From Leadbettera azotonutricia ZAS-9 (GTDB taxonomy: Bacteria; Spirochaetota; Spirochaetia; Treponematales; Breznakiellaceae): a stretch of 64,000 nucleotides of DNA. Below the pieces are notes generated by a model. The model was not told the origin of the DNA. It ran no database searches and was given only the letters and a program-made list of their open reading frames with translations. Numbering within the stretch: position 1 is the stretch's first letter; each line of letters begins with the position of its first letter. Of this stretch, positions 1 to 7,588 are shown piece by piece. Position numbers and translations under genes: made by a program. The DNA lies in NCBI RefSeq assembly GCF_000214355.1, contig NC_015577.1, positions 2,781,389 to 2,845,388 on the forward strand, written 5' to 3'.

Positions 1-38
1 TAGATGGGGTTTTTGGTCATTACCAGGTTCACTATCAT
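1..38 (-). CDS. 5' end of a gene running off the window
   Basis: The minus strand shows GGAGGAAG (50..43), then an ATG at 38..36 that overlaps the stop codon of the preceding gene as TAATG. The frame stays open for 12 codons (reads MIVNLVMTKNPI) to the window edge. This is a typical translational-coupling layout, so a downstream operon partner of the Uma2-like gene is likely. Nothing can be said about its function. Confidence 0.35.
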   Translation of the reverse strand, partial: MIVNLVMTKNPI

Positions 39-370
39 TATGCTTCCTCCTTTATTGGTTCAGCAAAAACTTCACGCAAATTTATCTCGCAGCCCGGAAG
101 AACTGAAACCGGGGCTGTAGCCTCGTCATTATAGGGTGCAAGGACATAACGGCTGTCCTCAAGCAAACAAGCCTGCACGATCTTTGAATCAGGCTCCACC
201 ATCCAATATTCCCTGACCCCCGCCTTCTGGTAAAAGTTGCATTTCCGCACTTTATCGTGCGAAGCAGTGCTTGGGGAAATCACCTCGACAACCATATCCG
301 GCGCCCCGTTGCAGCCCCGTTCAAGGAAATCCGCGTATGTATAGTAAATTTTTCCCTTCGGAATTGCCAT
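38..370 (-). CDS. Uma2-family (DUF820) nuclease-like protein, internally deleted
   Basis: About 110 aa. The C-terminal half is clearly Uma2/DUF820 (PD-(D/E)XK fold): GAPDMVVEVISPST, then K and YQKAGVREYWMVEP. Family members are normally about 180-190 aa. Here the usual N-terminal opening (KIYYTYADFLE, residues 7-17) runs straight into RGCNGAPD, which normally lies some 70 or more residues later. The ELIDG-type Glu segment and the PD segment of the active site are therefore missing while the frame stays open. I chose ATG 370 because GAGGGTGG precedes it; the frame could also open at 472, but that extension has no family similarity. Probably a non-functional relic of an in-frame deletion. Confidence 0.7.
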   Translation of the reverse strand: MAIPKGKIYYTYADFLERGCNGAPDMVVEVISPSTASHDKVRKCNFYQKAGVREYWMVEPDSKIVQACLLEDSRYVLAPYNDEATAPVSVLPGCEINLREVFAEPIKEEA

Positions 371-465
371 ATCGCCACCCTCTGTGTTCATTATAATAAA
401 AAGAGAGGTTATTTCAATATATAGTCCCTCCACTCGATTTTTTGAAAATAATTTTGTAAAATCGT

Positions 466-494
466 TTGACAAATAGAAAATCCGGGCTTATAAT
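466..494 (+). promoter_or_regulatory. Consensus sigma-70-type promoter of the URO-D/ROK cluster
   Basis: TTGACA (466-471), a 17-bp spacer, then TATAAT (489-494); both hexamers match the consensus perfectly. The predicted start of transcription (about 500-502) falls at or just before the ATG at 503, and no Shine-Dalgarno lies between, so the first gene is probably translated from a leaderless or nearly leaderless mRNA. Confidence 0.75.
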
Positions 495-502
495 TTATTC
501 AT

Positions 503-1510
503 ATGACATCCAGAGAACGTGTATGCCGATCCATGCACTTCAAAAACCCTGATCGTATTCCGGTTCAGTACTATTACTGCCCTGTGGGGTATTACGAACA
601 TGGGGATAAACTGAACGATCTTTACGCAGGATTGAAAGGCGATTTTGCCCCCATTGTCAGGGTGAAGCCCCCTGCGCCGCCCGCTTCGGACTTTGATGCA
701 GAGGGAAAGTACCACGCCTTCAAGAAGGACGAATGGGGTGTCCTTTGGGAATACAGGATCTACGGTGTTACAGGCATCCCAAAAGAATATCCTTTGGCTG
801 ATCCGGACAGGATAGCTTCCTTTACAACGCCGCCGCTTCCCGCCATTGTCCCGCCACCCGCTCAAATTTCTGGCAACAGCTTCTACCGTCTCGAAGGCTG
901 CGGTTCCCTCTATGAACGCATGATCGCCCTGCGGCCCGAGGCGGATGTGCTCTGTGACATCATTTCGGATGAACCCTACATACACAAACTCGCGGATAGT
1001 ATCATTGGGTATGACGCCGCTCTTGTCGAACGGGCAATAGCTTCCGGCGCCGATGGTATAGCCTTTGGAGACGATTACGGTACTGAACGGGCCATGTTGA
1101 TGAGTCCCGCCCTATGGCGCTCATTTTTTAAACCCCTATTGTCTGCCCTCTTCAAACCTGCAGTTGAGGCGGGGCTGGATATACACTTCCATTCCTGCGG
1201 CTATATTTGGGACATTCTGAGTGATTTTGCTGAAATCGGGATTACTTCGATTTGGCCTCAACTTCCCATATACGATATGGGCTGTCTCGCTGCCCGCTGC
1301 CGCGAACTGCGCCTTGCCGTCGCAATTCATACCGACCGGGCCAGAACCATGACCTATGGCTCCCCTTCAGATGTACGGGAACTGGTATTGAGGGAGTGCG
1401 AGACGTTCAAACTGCACGATGGGGGCGGTTGGTTTTATATTGAGGCCGATAATGGCTTCCCCTTCGCCAACCTTGCGGCTCTGGTTAATACGATAAAGGA
1501 GATTCGATAG
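503..1510 (+). CDS. Uroporphyrinogen decarboxylase-fold protein (URO-D/MtaA-CmuA family)
   Basis: 335 aa. The opening MTSRERVCRSMHFKNPDRIPV and the C-terminal half fit the URO-D-like superfamily, which includes haem-pathway HemE and many corrinoid:CoM-type methyltransferases. HFHSCG near residue 235 sits where zinc-binding methyltransferase members carry their His/Cys ligands, so a cobamide-linked methyl transfer role is more likely than HemE. The substrate is unknown and no corrinoid protein gene is adjacent. The start is kept at 503 because the paralogue at 1809 opens with the same MTSRER. Expression is probably from the promoter immediately upstream without an untranslated leader. Confidence 0.75.
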   Translation: MTSRERVCRSMHFKNPDRIPVQYYYCPVGYYEHGDKLNDLYAGLKGDFAPIVRVKPPAPPASDFDAEGKYHAFKKDEWGVLWEYRIYGVTGIPKEYPLADPDRIASFTTPPLPAIVPPPAQISGNSFYRLEGCGSLYERMIALRPEADVLCDIISDEPYIHKLADSIIGYDAALVERAIASGADGIAFGDDYGTERAMLMSPALWRSFFKPLLSALFKPAVEAGLDIHFHSCGYIWDILSDFAEIGITSIWPQLPIYDMGCLAARCRELRLAVAIHTDRARTMTYGSPSDVRELVLRECETFKLHDGGGWFYIEADNGFPFANLAALVNTIKEIR

Positions 1511-1541
1511 TGGGCTGGTATCAATTTACGTTTAATAGTAA

Positions 1542-1790
1542 CTTATTGAAAATAAGGAAGCAAAGCGTCTCTACGGCAAAAAATTGAGCCTCATGGGAAA
1601 CCTCCAAACTACCCAGGTGATGCTAAAAGGAAGCCCTGCCGATGTTGAGCGGGCTGCAAAAAAGGCCATAGATGACGCCGGCGCGGACGGCGGTTTTCTC
1701 CTTTCCACAGGGGATCAGTGCGGGCGGGATACACCGGAAGCAAATATTTTCAAACTTGTGGAAACAGCCAAAATATACGGTAAATATTGA
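1542..1790 (+). pseudogene. C-terminal remnant of a third URO-D-fold gene
   Basis: The frame is open from the codon at 1542 and reads as the last ~80 residues of a URO-D-family protein: YGKKLSLMGNLQTTQVML, then GSPADVERAAKKAID, GGFLLSTGDQCGRDTPEANI and a YGKY end. This matches the corresponding tail of the gene at 1809 (GGIDTQELL, GTPEEVEE, YILSPAHCIQQDVPAANI). No N-terminal two thirds exists upstream. TTG 1584 or ATG 1593 could begin a peptide of about 68 aa, but the piece lacks the catalytic barrel. Most simply a deletion remnant between two intact paralogues. Confidence 0.65.
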
Positions 1791-1808
1791 TGCAAACAAG
1801 GAAGGCGT

Positions 1809-2927
1809 ATGACATCCAGAGAACGTTTTAACCGTGCCATCAGGCATGAAACAGCAGACAGGGCAGTTTTCGACCTTTGCGGCTGCCCCCAGACCCTTAT
1901 CGACTATCAGGAAACCAGGGACAGTCTCAAGGCGTACTTCGGCCTTTCAGGTACGGACAAAGGCGGCTTCCCCCTGGATGAGCGCATCCTCGATTTTTTT
2001 GACATCGATACCCGCATAGTTGGCGGTATGCCTACACCCAATACAGTGCATAACCGTACCGAAGGAGAAATCCATTACGATTCCTACGGCATAGGGCACA
2101 AACCAATCAATGGCCATTTTGAAATCTGCCATAATCCCCTGAAGGATGCAAGTATGGATGAAATGCTAGCATATCCCCTGCCCGATGCTTCCAAAATAGA
2201 TCGCCAGCTTATTCGTTCCTGGGGAGAGAGGGCCAAATATCTGCATGAGAACACTAATTATGCCATTATTGCAGAACATCCGGTACTCGGCGTATTCGAA
2301 ATAGGCTGCTGGCTCTTCGGCTTTGATGATTATCTTTACCGTGTCGCAGCTGAGCCCGAACTAGTGCACGAATTTTCCCGGCGTATTCTTGATTACCAGA
2401 AGGCGGTTATCGATATTTACTATAGCGAGCTGGGGCCCTACATAGACTGCACATCTTCGGGGGATGATTTCGGCATGCAGACCGGAACTTTCATGTCGGT
2501 GAATATGTTCAACGAAATGATAGCTCCCTATTTTTCGGAGCGCATCTGCCATACCAAAAAATACACTTCTGCCTTCTACGAGCATCACACTTGCGGCAGC
2601 GTCCATTCCCTCATACCAAGCCTGATTAAATGCGGTGTTGACATTATCAATCCTATTCAACCCGGGACCTATATGATGGAACCGGAACGGCTTAAAAAAG
2701 ATTATGGCGCCCAAATTTCATTTTGGGGCGGCATAGACACCCAGGAACTACTGCCCCGCGGTACGCCGGAAGAGGTAGAAGAAAGGGTAAAACAAATACT
2801 CTCTATCATGGGGGATGAAGGGTACATACTCTCACCGGCTCACTGCATACAGCAGGACGTGCCTGCCGCAAATATTGCAGCGATTTATTCGGGAGCCAAA
2901 AAGTTTTACAAGGCCAGGGGGGAATAG
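1809..2927 (+). CDS. Uroporphyrinogen decarboxylase-fold protein (putative methyltransferase)
   Basis: 372 aa, opening MTSRERFNRAIRHETADRAVF and preceded by AAGGAAGG. The C-terminal half carries YEHHTCGSVHSLIPSLI (residues near 260) and FWGGIDTQELLPRGTPEEV, which is the canonical URO-D-like barrel end. The HH/TCG positions correspond to metal ligands in cobamide-dependent methyltransferases of this fold. It is a distant paralogue of the gene at 503. It runs into the ROK regulator with one intervening base, so the three probably form one transcript. Specific substrate not assigned. Confidence 0.75.
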   Translation: MTSRERFNRAIRHETADRAVFDLCGCPQTLIDYQETRDSLKAYFGLSGTDKGGFPLDERILDFFDIDTRIVGGMPTPNTVHNRTEGEIHYDSYGIGHKPINGHFEICHNPLKDASMDEMLAYPLPDASKIDRQLIRSWGERAKYLHENTNYAIIAEHPVLGVFEIGCWLFGFDDYLYRVAAEPELVHEFSRRILDYQKAVIDIYYSELGPYIDCTSSGDDFGMQTGTFMSVNMFNEMIAPYFSERICHTKKYTSAFYEHHTCGSVHSLIPSLIKCGVDIINPIQPGTYMMEPERLKKDYGAQISFWGGIDTQELLPRGTPEEVEERVKQILSIMGDEGYILSPAHCIQQDVPAANIAAIYSGAKKFYKARGE

Positions 2928-2928
2928 T

Positions 2929-4134
2929 TTGGCTTCCAGAGGGGAACCTCGATCTTCGATCTCGGCTGGGGTTCCCGGCACCCGCAGTAATGCACTTATA
3001 TCGAAGGAACACAACAGAAAACTGCTGCTCCGCCATATTCTCAATACCTCTGTTTCAAGAATAGAAATTGCATCCCTCACCGGCCTTACAAGGGCAGGCG
3101 CAGGGGTAATCGTGGATTCCCTCATTAAAGACGGATTCCTGGAAGAAGAGCTTACAAAAAAACCGGGCAAGGGCAGATCTCCCAAAGCACTTTACATACG
3201 GGACACAGCCCTCTATGCGGTGGGTATCAATATTACCCGTTCGGGCAGTTCCGCAGGTATTTGCGGCCTTAATGGAAAAATAATCTGCGCTAAATCCTTT
3301 CCTGTTAAGCATAGTCGGGAAGAAACTATCGATCTGATTCACAATGAAGTAAAAAAAATGCTTAAGGGGTTAAAGATAAATCCCCGCAGTGTTGCCGGTG
3401 CAGGTATTACTACCCCCGGCCCGGTGGATTCCATTAAAGGCGTCATTCTCAAACCCCCCGATTTTAATCATTGGGAATTTTATCCTATCGCTGAAATTTT
3501 TGAGGAGAAATTGGGTATCCCGGCATACCTTGAAAACAACTCGATTGCCAGAACCATCGAAGAGCAGTATTACGGCGTAGGAAAATTATACGAAGACTTT
3601 ATAAACCTTGTGGTAGACAACGGCATAGGCGGTGGCATAGTAGTCAACATGAAACTCATCAAGGGTGTGGGAGGCTGCGGCAGCGAGCTGGGACATATCA
3701 CCATCAATAGCCAGGGGAAACGCTGCTACTGCGGCAACCCCGGCTGCCTTGAAATGTACGCCAACCCCAAAGCCTTTGTTACCGAAGCTGTCAAGGCCGG
3801 ATACAAAATAAAAAGCTGGGACGAGATAGCCCTCCGTGCCGAAGCGGGAGAGGCGTATTTTAAGAACATGGTAAAACGCATGGCTTTCTACATTGCTTCA
3901 GGCTGCACCAGCCTCATCAACCTCTTTGAACCCCAGGTGATTATTATCTCAGGCGAGCTGAACCAGCATAATACTACGCTGATAAAATACATACAGGATG
4001 AAGTGAACAAGAGCAGAATCAACCGTGATGTACGGGAAGTAGCCATCCTGAGCTCCGACACTGACAAGAGCCAGGGGGTAATGGCCGCAGCCACCCTGGT
4101 CTTTAGCTGCTATCTTTCAAGTCCTATAAGGTAA
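2929..4134 (+). CDS. ROK-family transcriptional regulator (NagC/XylR type)
   Basis: About 401 aa from TTG 2929, chosen because a G-rich Shine-Dalgarno (AGGGGGGAA) sits just before it and the stop of the previous gene is one base upstream; the frame also extends back inside that gene. The N-terminal ~80 residues form a winged-helix HTH (RKLLLRHILNTSVSRIEIASLTGLTRAG). A ROK sugar-kinase-like core follows, with VDNGIGGGIV, GSELGHIT and the zinc motif CYCGNPGCLE. The kinase phosphate-binding DxGGT motif is not conserved (VGINITRSG), fitting a repressor. It probably controls the URO-D genes upstream in answer to a small ligand. Confidence 0.85.
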   Translation: MASRGEPRSSISAGVPGTRSNALISKEHNRKLLLRHILNTSVSRIEIASLTGLTRAGAGVIVDSLIKDGFLEEELTKKPGKGRSPKALYIRDTALYAVGINITRSGSSAGICGLNGKIICAKSFPVKHSREETIDLIHNEVKKMLKGLKINPRSVAGAGITTPGPVDSIKGVILKPPDFNHWEFYPIAEIFEEKLGIPAYLENNSIARTIEEQYYGVGKLYEDFINLVVDNGIGGGIVVNMKLIKGVGGCGSELGHITINSQGKRCYCGNPGCLEMYANPKAFVTEAVKAGYKIKSWDEIALRAEAGEAYFKNMVKRMAFYIASGCTSLINLFEPQVIIISGELNQHNTTLIKYIQDEVNKSRINRDVREVAILSSDTDKSQGVMAAATLVFSCYLSSPIR

Positions 4135-4147
4135 GCATCCTGGTAAA

Positions 4148-4860
4148 TCAACCGCCCAGGTAAGCTGCTTTAACCGCATCATCCTTCATAAGATCCTGTG
4201 CCGAGCCGCCTTTGATTATGGCGCCGGTTTCAAGTATATAGCCCTTATTCGCAAGGCCAAGGGCCTTGTATGCATTCTGCTCCACCAGGAGTATAGTAGT
4301 TCCCGCCTCATTAATGCGCTTAATAACTGAGAAAATTTCATCTACCAGGATAGGCGCGAGCCCCATGCTCGGTTCATCAAGCAGAAGGAGCCTGGGCTTT
4401 GCCATGAGGGAGCGGCTCATGGCAAGCATCTGCTGTTCGCCACCCGAGAGGGTACCCGCAACTTGCTTATGGCGTTCCTTTAAGCGGGGAAATATGCCAT
4501 AGACCATTTCAAGATCCTGGGCAATAAGATTCCTGTCCTTCCGGGTATATGCGCCCATTTCGAGATTATCCCGTACTGTAAGATTGGCAAAAATCCTGCG
4601 TCCCTCGGGAACCTGCACAAGACCGGAAGATACAATTTTGTCGGGGGACAAAGAACTTATGTCTTTTCCGTCAAAAAAACAGATCCCGAACTCTTTTTGA
4701 TGATATTGGAAATAGCATGGAGAGTGGTGCTTTTCCCGGCGCCATTGGAGCCAATGAGGGTGATAACCTCACCCTTCCCTACTTCGAAGGAGATGCCCCG
4801 CAGGGCCTGAATGGCGCCATAGTGGACTGCCAGATTTTTAACTTCAAGGAGCTTATCCAT
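4148..4860 (-). CDS. livF: LivF, branched-chain amino acid ABC transporter ATPase, broken by a frameshift
   Basis: Two frames together make one normal LivF. The first part (4860 down to about 4680) has MDKLLEVKNLAVHYG and Walker A GSNGAGKST, then terminates early. The second part (4651 down to 4148) has VPEGRRIF, signature LSGGEQQ, Walker B LLLLDEPSMGLAP and the switch His. The break is at a run of seven A on the plus strand (4673-4679). One extra base would restore SGSVFFDGKDISSLSPDKIV without a gap. The start at 4860 overlaps livG by 8 bases. It could be a true lesion, a slippery tract restored during transcription, or a sequencing error. Confidence 0.85.
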
Positions 4861-5662
4861 TGGCGGCCTCCACGGCGTCTGCGCCAAGGTATGCTTTAAT
4901 TACCGCAGGATTACGCTTAATTTCTTCGGGGAGGCCTTCGGCAATAGTGCGTCCGTAATCCAATACCATAAGGCGTTCGCAAATACCCATTACAAGGCGC
5001 ATATCGTGCTCAATAAGAAGAATGGTAAGCCTAAACTCTCTGCGGATCAGGGTGATAAGCTTCATGAGCTCATCAGTCTCCTGTGGGTTCATGCCCGCAG
5101 CAGGTTCGTCCAAAAGAAGAAGACAAGGGTCTGATGCCAGGGCCCGGGCTATTTCAAGTTTGCGCTGTTCGCCATAGGGAAGATTCCGCGCCAGTTCATG
5201 CTTCTTTTTTTCTATCTTGAAAAGGGAGAGCAGCTCATTTGCCTTGCCGATCATGCGCTCCTCATCCTCAAGAAAACCAGGCAGCCTAAAAAGAACCTGA
5301 AAGGGGTTTGTCTTCCTCCCTCCATGCAGCGCGATGCGTATGTTGTCTTCCACTGTAAGATTCGAAAAAAGCCTGATGTTCTGGAAGGTCCGGGCAATGC
5401 CAACGCGGTTAAGCTTATAGGGGCTCATGCTCCCTCCAAGATAAATATTCCCCTGCCTGTCCCAAAATTCCATTTGCCCAGCGCTCGGCGCATAAATCCC
5501 CGAGAGCATATTGAAAACTGTGGTCTTTCCGGCACCATTAGGCCCGATAAGCCCCACCAGCTCCCCCTGGTACAATTCGCAGGAAAAATCGCTCACCGCC
5601 TTAAGGCCGCCAAAAACAATGGAAAGATCCTGAATCTTGAGGCGCAGCTCTTTGCCGCTCAT
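4853..5662 (-). CDS. livG: LivG, branched-chain amino acid ABC transporter ATPase
   Basis: 269 aa, normal for LivG. Walker A GPNGAGKTT lies near residue 40; LPYGEQRKLEIARAL stands for the signature; LLLLDEPAAGMNPQE is Walker B and a switch-region HD follows (IEHDMRLVMGICERL). The C-terminal GLPEEIKRNPAVIKAYLG is typical of LivG. It overlaps livM by four bases (ATGA) and livF by eight, as in a tightly coupled liv operon. It pairs with LivF at the inner membrane to power uptake of leucine/isoleucine/valine or related solutes. Confidence 0.93.
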   Translation of the reverse strand: MSGKELRLKIQDLSIVFGGLKAVSDFSCELYQGELVGLIGPNGAGKTTVFNMLSGIYAPSAGQMEFWDRQGNIYLGGSMSPYKLNRVGIARTFQNIRLFSNLTVEDNIRIALHGGRKTNPFQVLFRLPGFLEDEERMIGKANELLSLFKIEKKKHELARNLPYGEQRKLEIARALASDPCLLLLDEPAAGMNPQETDELMKLITLIRREFRLTILLIEHDMRLVMGICERLMVLDYGRTIAEGLPEEIKRNPAVIKAYLGADAVEAANG

Positions 5663-6648
5663 TTTGCGCCTCCCTTGACTTTGCTTTTGCGGGCCAACAG
5701 CCGGTTCACCAGCTTAACAAAGGAAAGCTCCTTCATGCCCAACAGCCCCTGGGGCCTGAAAAGCATGACCAGTATCAGTATAAGCGGATAAATGAGAAGC
5801 CTGTAATCCTGCAAAAAACGGAGGAATTCCTGAAGATACGTTAAAACATACGCTGCCAATATAGAGCCGGTCATGGAGCCCATGCCGCCAAGCACCACAT
5901 AAATCAGGAAGTCTATGCTTCTTAAAAATTGGGCTATATCAGGTTTCACAAACCCTACCACCATGGCATAAAGGGAGCCGCCAATGCCCGCAATAAAAGC
6001 AGCTATTACAAAACCTATCATTTTATAACGGAAGATATTGATGCCATTGGAATTAGCGGCAATTTCATCCTCACGGCAGGCCATAATCGCACGGCCATAA
6101 GTGGAACGCAGGAAATTTTGCAGCAGCGCGAGCACTACAATCAGCACCGATGTAACAATCACAAAGGCAAGCTGACCGTTCAGTACCATGGAAGTTGTAA
6201 ACTGCCTTCCATTGGGACCGCCTGTGAGGGGCTTGATGTTGATAAAAACCACACGGATTATTTCGCCAAAGCCGAGGGTCACAATGGCAAGGTAATCCCC
6301 CGAAAGCTTAAGCACCGGAAAACCGATGAGGAAGCCTGCAAAGGTGGTAAGCACCGTGGCGAAGGCTGCCGCCAGAGGCAGAGGCAAATGCATATCAAGG
6401 TTGAAAAAAATGCAGGCATAAGCCCCGATTGCAAGAAAGCCCGCCTGGCCTAAAGAAAGCTGCCCTGTGATCCCCACAATCATGTTCACCGACATGGCCA
6501 TAATGGCGTTGACGCCGCCCATGGTGATAATGTGGGCAGTATAGGCATCCAGTACCCCTATCTTCATCAGGAGCAGTGGTAGTATTACTGCTAATATTCC
6601 TACAATTAGCAGTATTAGTGTTGAACGAAGCGGAAATTTCCCCTTCAT
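5659..6648 (-). CDS. livM: LivM, branched-chain amino acid ABC transporter permease
   Basis: 329 aa with multiple hydrophobic helices. The LivM fingerprint is clear: NMIVGITGQLSLGQAGFLAIGAY, LSGDYLAIVTLGFGEIIR, and GGMGSMTGSILAAYVLTYLQEFLR near the C-terminus. The EAA-like loop contacts LivG/LivF. It is encoded two bases after livH and overlaps livG. Solute specificity cannot be read from the sequence; related systems also move urea, amides or aromatic compounds. Confidence 0.92.
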   Translation of the reverse strand: MKGKFPLRSTLILLIVGILAVILPLLLMKIGVLDAYTAHIITMGGVNAIMAMSVNMIVGITGQLSLGQAGFLAIGAYACIFFNLDMHLPLPLAAAFATVLTTFAGFLIGFPVLKLSGDYLAIVTLGFGEIIRVVFINIKPLTGGPNGRQFTTSMVLNGQLAFVIVTSVLIVVLALLQNFLRSTYGRAIMACREDEIAANSNGINIFRYKMIGFVIAAFIAGIGGSLYAMVVGFVKPDIAQFLRSIDFLIYVVLGGMGSMTGSILAAYVLTYLQEFLRFLQDYRLLIYPLILILVMLFRPQGLLGMKELSFVKLVNRLLARKSKVKGGAK

Positions 6649-6650
6649 AA

Positions 6651-7538
6651 TTACACCTTTATCCTTAACTTTTTGCCCAAAATGCCTGTGGGCTTGATCA
6701 AGAGGACAATGATCAGAATGCCGAATGAAATAGCATCGCTGAACTGGCTGGAAATAAAACCTTTGGTGAAGGTTTCGGCAATGCCAAGTATAAAACCCCC
6801 AAGCATTGCCCCAGGTATGGAACCTATGCCCCCAAGGACAGCCGCCACAAAAGCTTTGAGCCCGGGCATCATGCCCATGAGGGGATTCACCTGGGGATAA
6901 GCGGAAGCGTAAAGCACACCCCCCGCTGCGGCAAGTATGGAACCAAGCGCAAAAGTAAAGGATATAATACCGTTAACCGAAATACCCATGAGGCTTGCGG
7001 CGCCCAGATCAAAAGAAACAGCCCTCATGGCCTTTCCGCGTTTGGTATAATTCACTATGTAATTCAGGCCCAGCATCATCAGCCCCGACAGCACAATCAC
7101 AATTATCTGTATATTGGAAATTGAAAGGCTTCCTAACTGGAGGTTGACCACAGCGGGCCGGGGGAACTGGCGGGGGTTGGGCCCAATAAAGGGCAGCACT
7201 CTGGCGCCGTTTTCCAGTATTAAACTTACCGCGATGGCGGTGATCAAAGAATTTAGGCGGGGAGCGGAACGGAGCGGGCGGTAGGCAAGACGTTCGATGG
7301 TAATGCCGAAACCGGCGCAGATAATCATGGAAACAATAAAGGCAACGAGCATGCCCACAGGCCCGGCGCCTATAGCTCCCAAAACAAAGAAAGCCGCATA
7401 GGCCCCTACCATGAGTATATCGCCATGGGCAAAATTTATGAGCAGGACTATGCCATAGACCATGGTATACCCCAGGGCTATTAGGGCATAAATCGAACCC
7501 AGAGATACGCCATTTATCAACTGTTGAAGAACAATCAT
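6651..7538 (-). CDS. livH: LivH, branched-chain amino acid ABC transporter permease
   Basis: 295 aa integral membrane protein. It begins IVLQQLINGVSLGSIYALIALGYTMVYG, the standard LivH opening, then LINFAHGDILMVGAYAAF; the coupling loop reads GLKAFVAAVLGGIGSIPGAMLGGFILG. It is the second gene of the operon after the binding protein, separated by about 50 bases that contain a GC-rich hairpin. It forms the translocation pore with LivM. Confidence 0.93.
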   Translation of the reverse strand: MIVLQQLINGVSLGSIYALIALGYTMVYGIVLLINFAHGDILMVGAYAAFFVLGAIGAGPVGMLVAFIVSMIICAGFGITIERLAYRPLRSAPRLNSLITAIAVSLILENGARVLPFIGPNPRQFPRPAVVNLQLGSLSISNIQIIVIVLSGLMMLGLNYIVNYTKRGKAMRAVSFDLGAASLMGISVNGIISFTFALGSILAAAGGVLYASAYPQVNPLMGMMPGLKAFVAAVLGGIGSIPGAMLGGFILGIAETFTKGFISSQFSDAISFGILIIVLLIKPTGILGKKLRIKV

Positions 7539-7550
7539 ATAACGCCTTCA

Positions 7551-7586
7551 GGACAGGGAAGAGCTTGCCCGTCCCTGCCCTTCCCT
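7551..7586 (-). promoter_or_regulatory. Hairpin between livJ and livH
   Basis: GGACAGGG (7551-7558) can pair with CCCGTCC (7568-7574) with one bulged A; alternatively AGGGAAG pairs with CTTCCCT (7580-7586). Such a stem just after a binding-protein gene commonly stabilises its mRNA or lowers downstream expression. There is no T-run, so it is not a classical terminator. Confidence 0.3.
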
Positions 7587-7588
7587 AT

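Noticed and set aside
488-985. 165-aa ORF antisense to the first URO-D gene
   Set aside because: Mirror frame of a well-supported coding gene, no ribosome site, no recognisable motifs. The same applies to the many long antisense ORFs, e.g. 11824-12867, 13689-14621, 58357-59553 and 62384-63691.
4148-4887. Programmed ribosomal frameshift in livF
   Set aside because: The tract is T7 in the mRNA without a clear stimulatory structure that I can identify; LivF is not known to be made that way. Lesion, transcript slippage or sequencing error are simpler.
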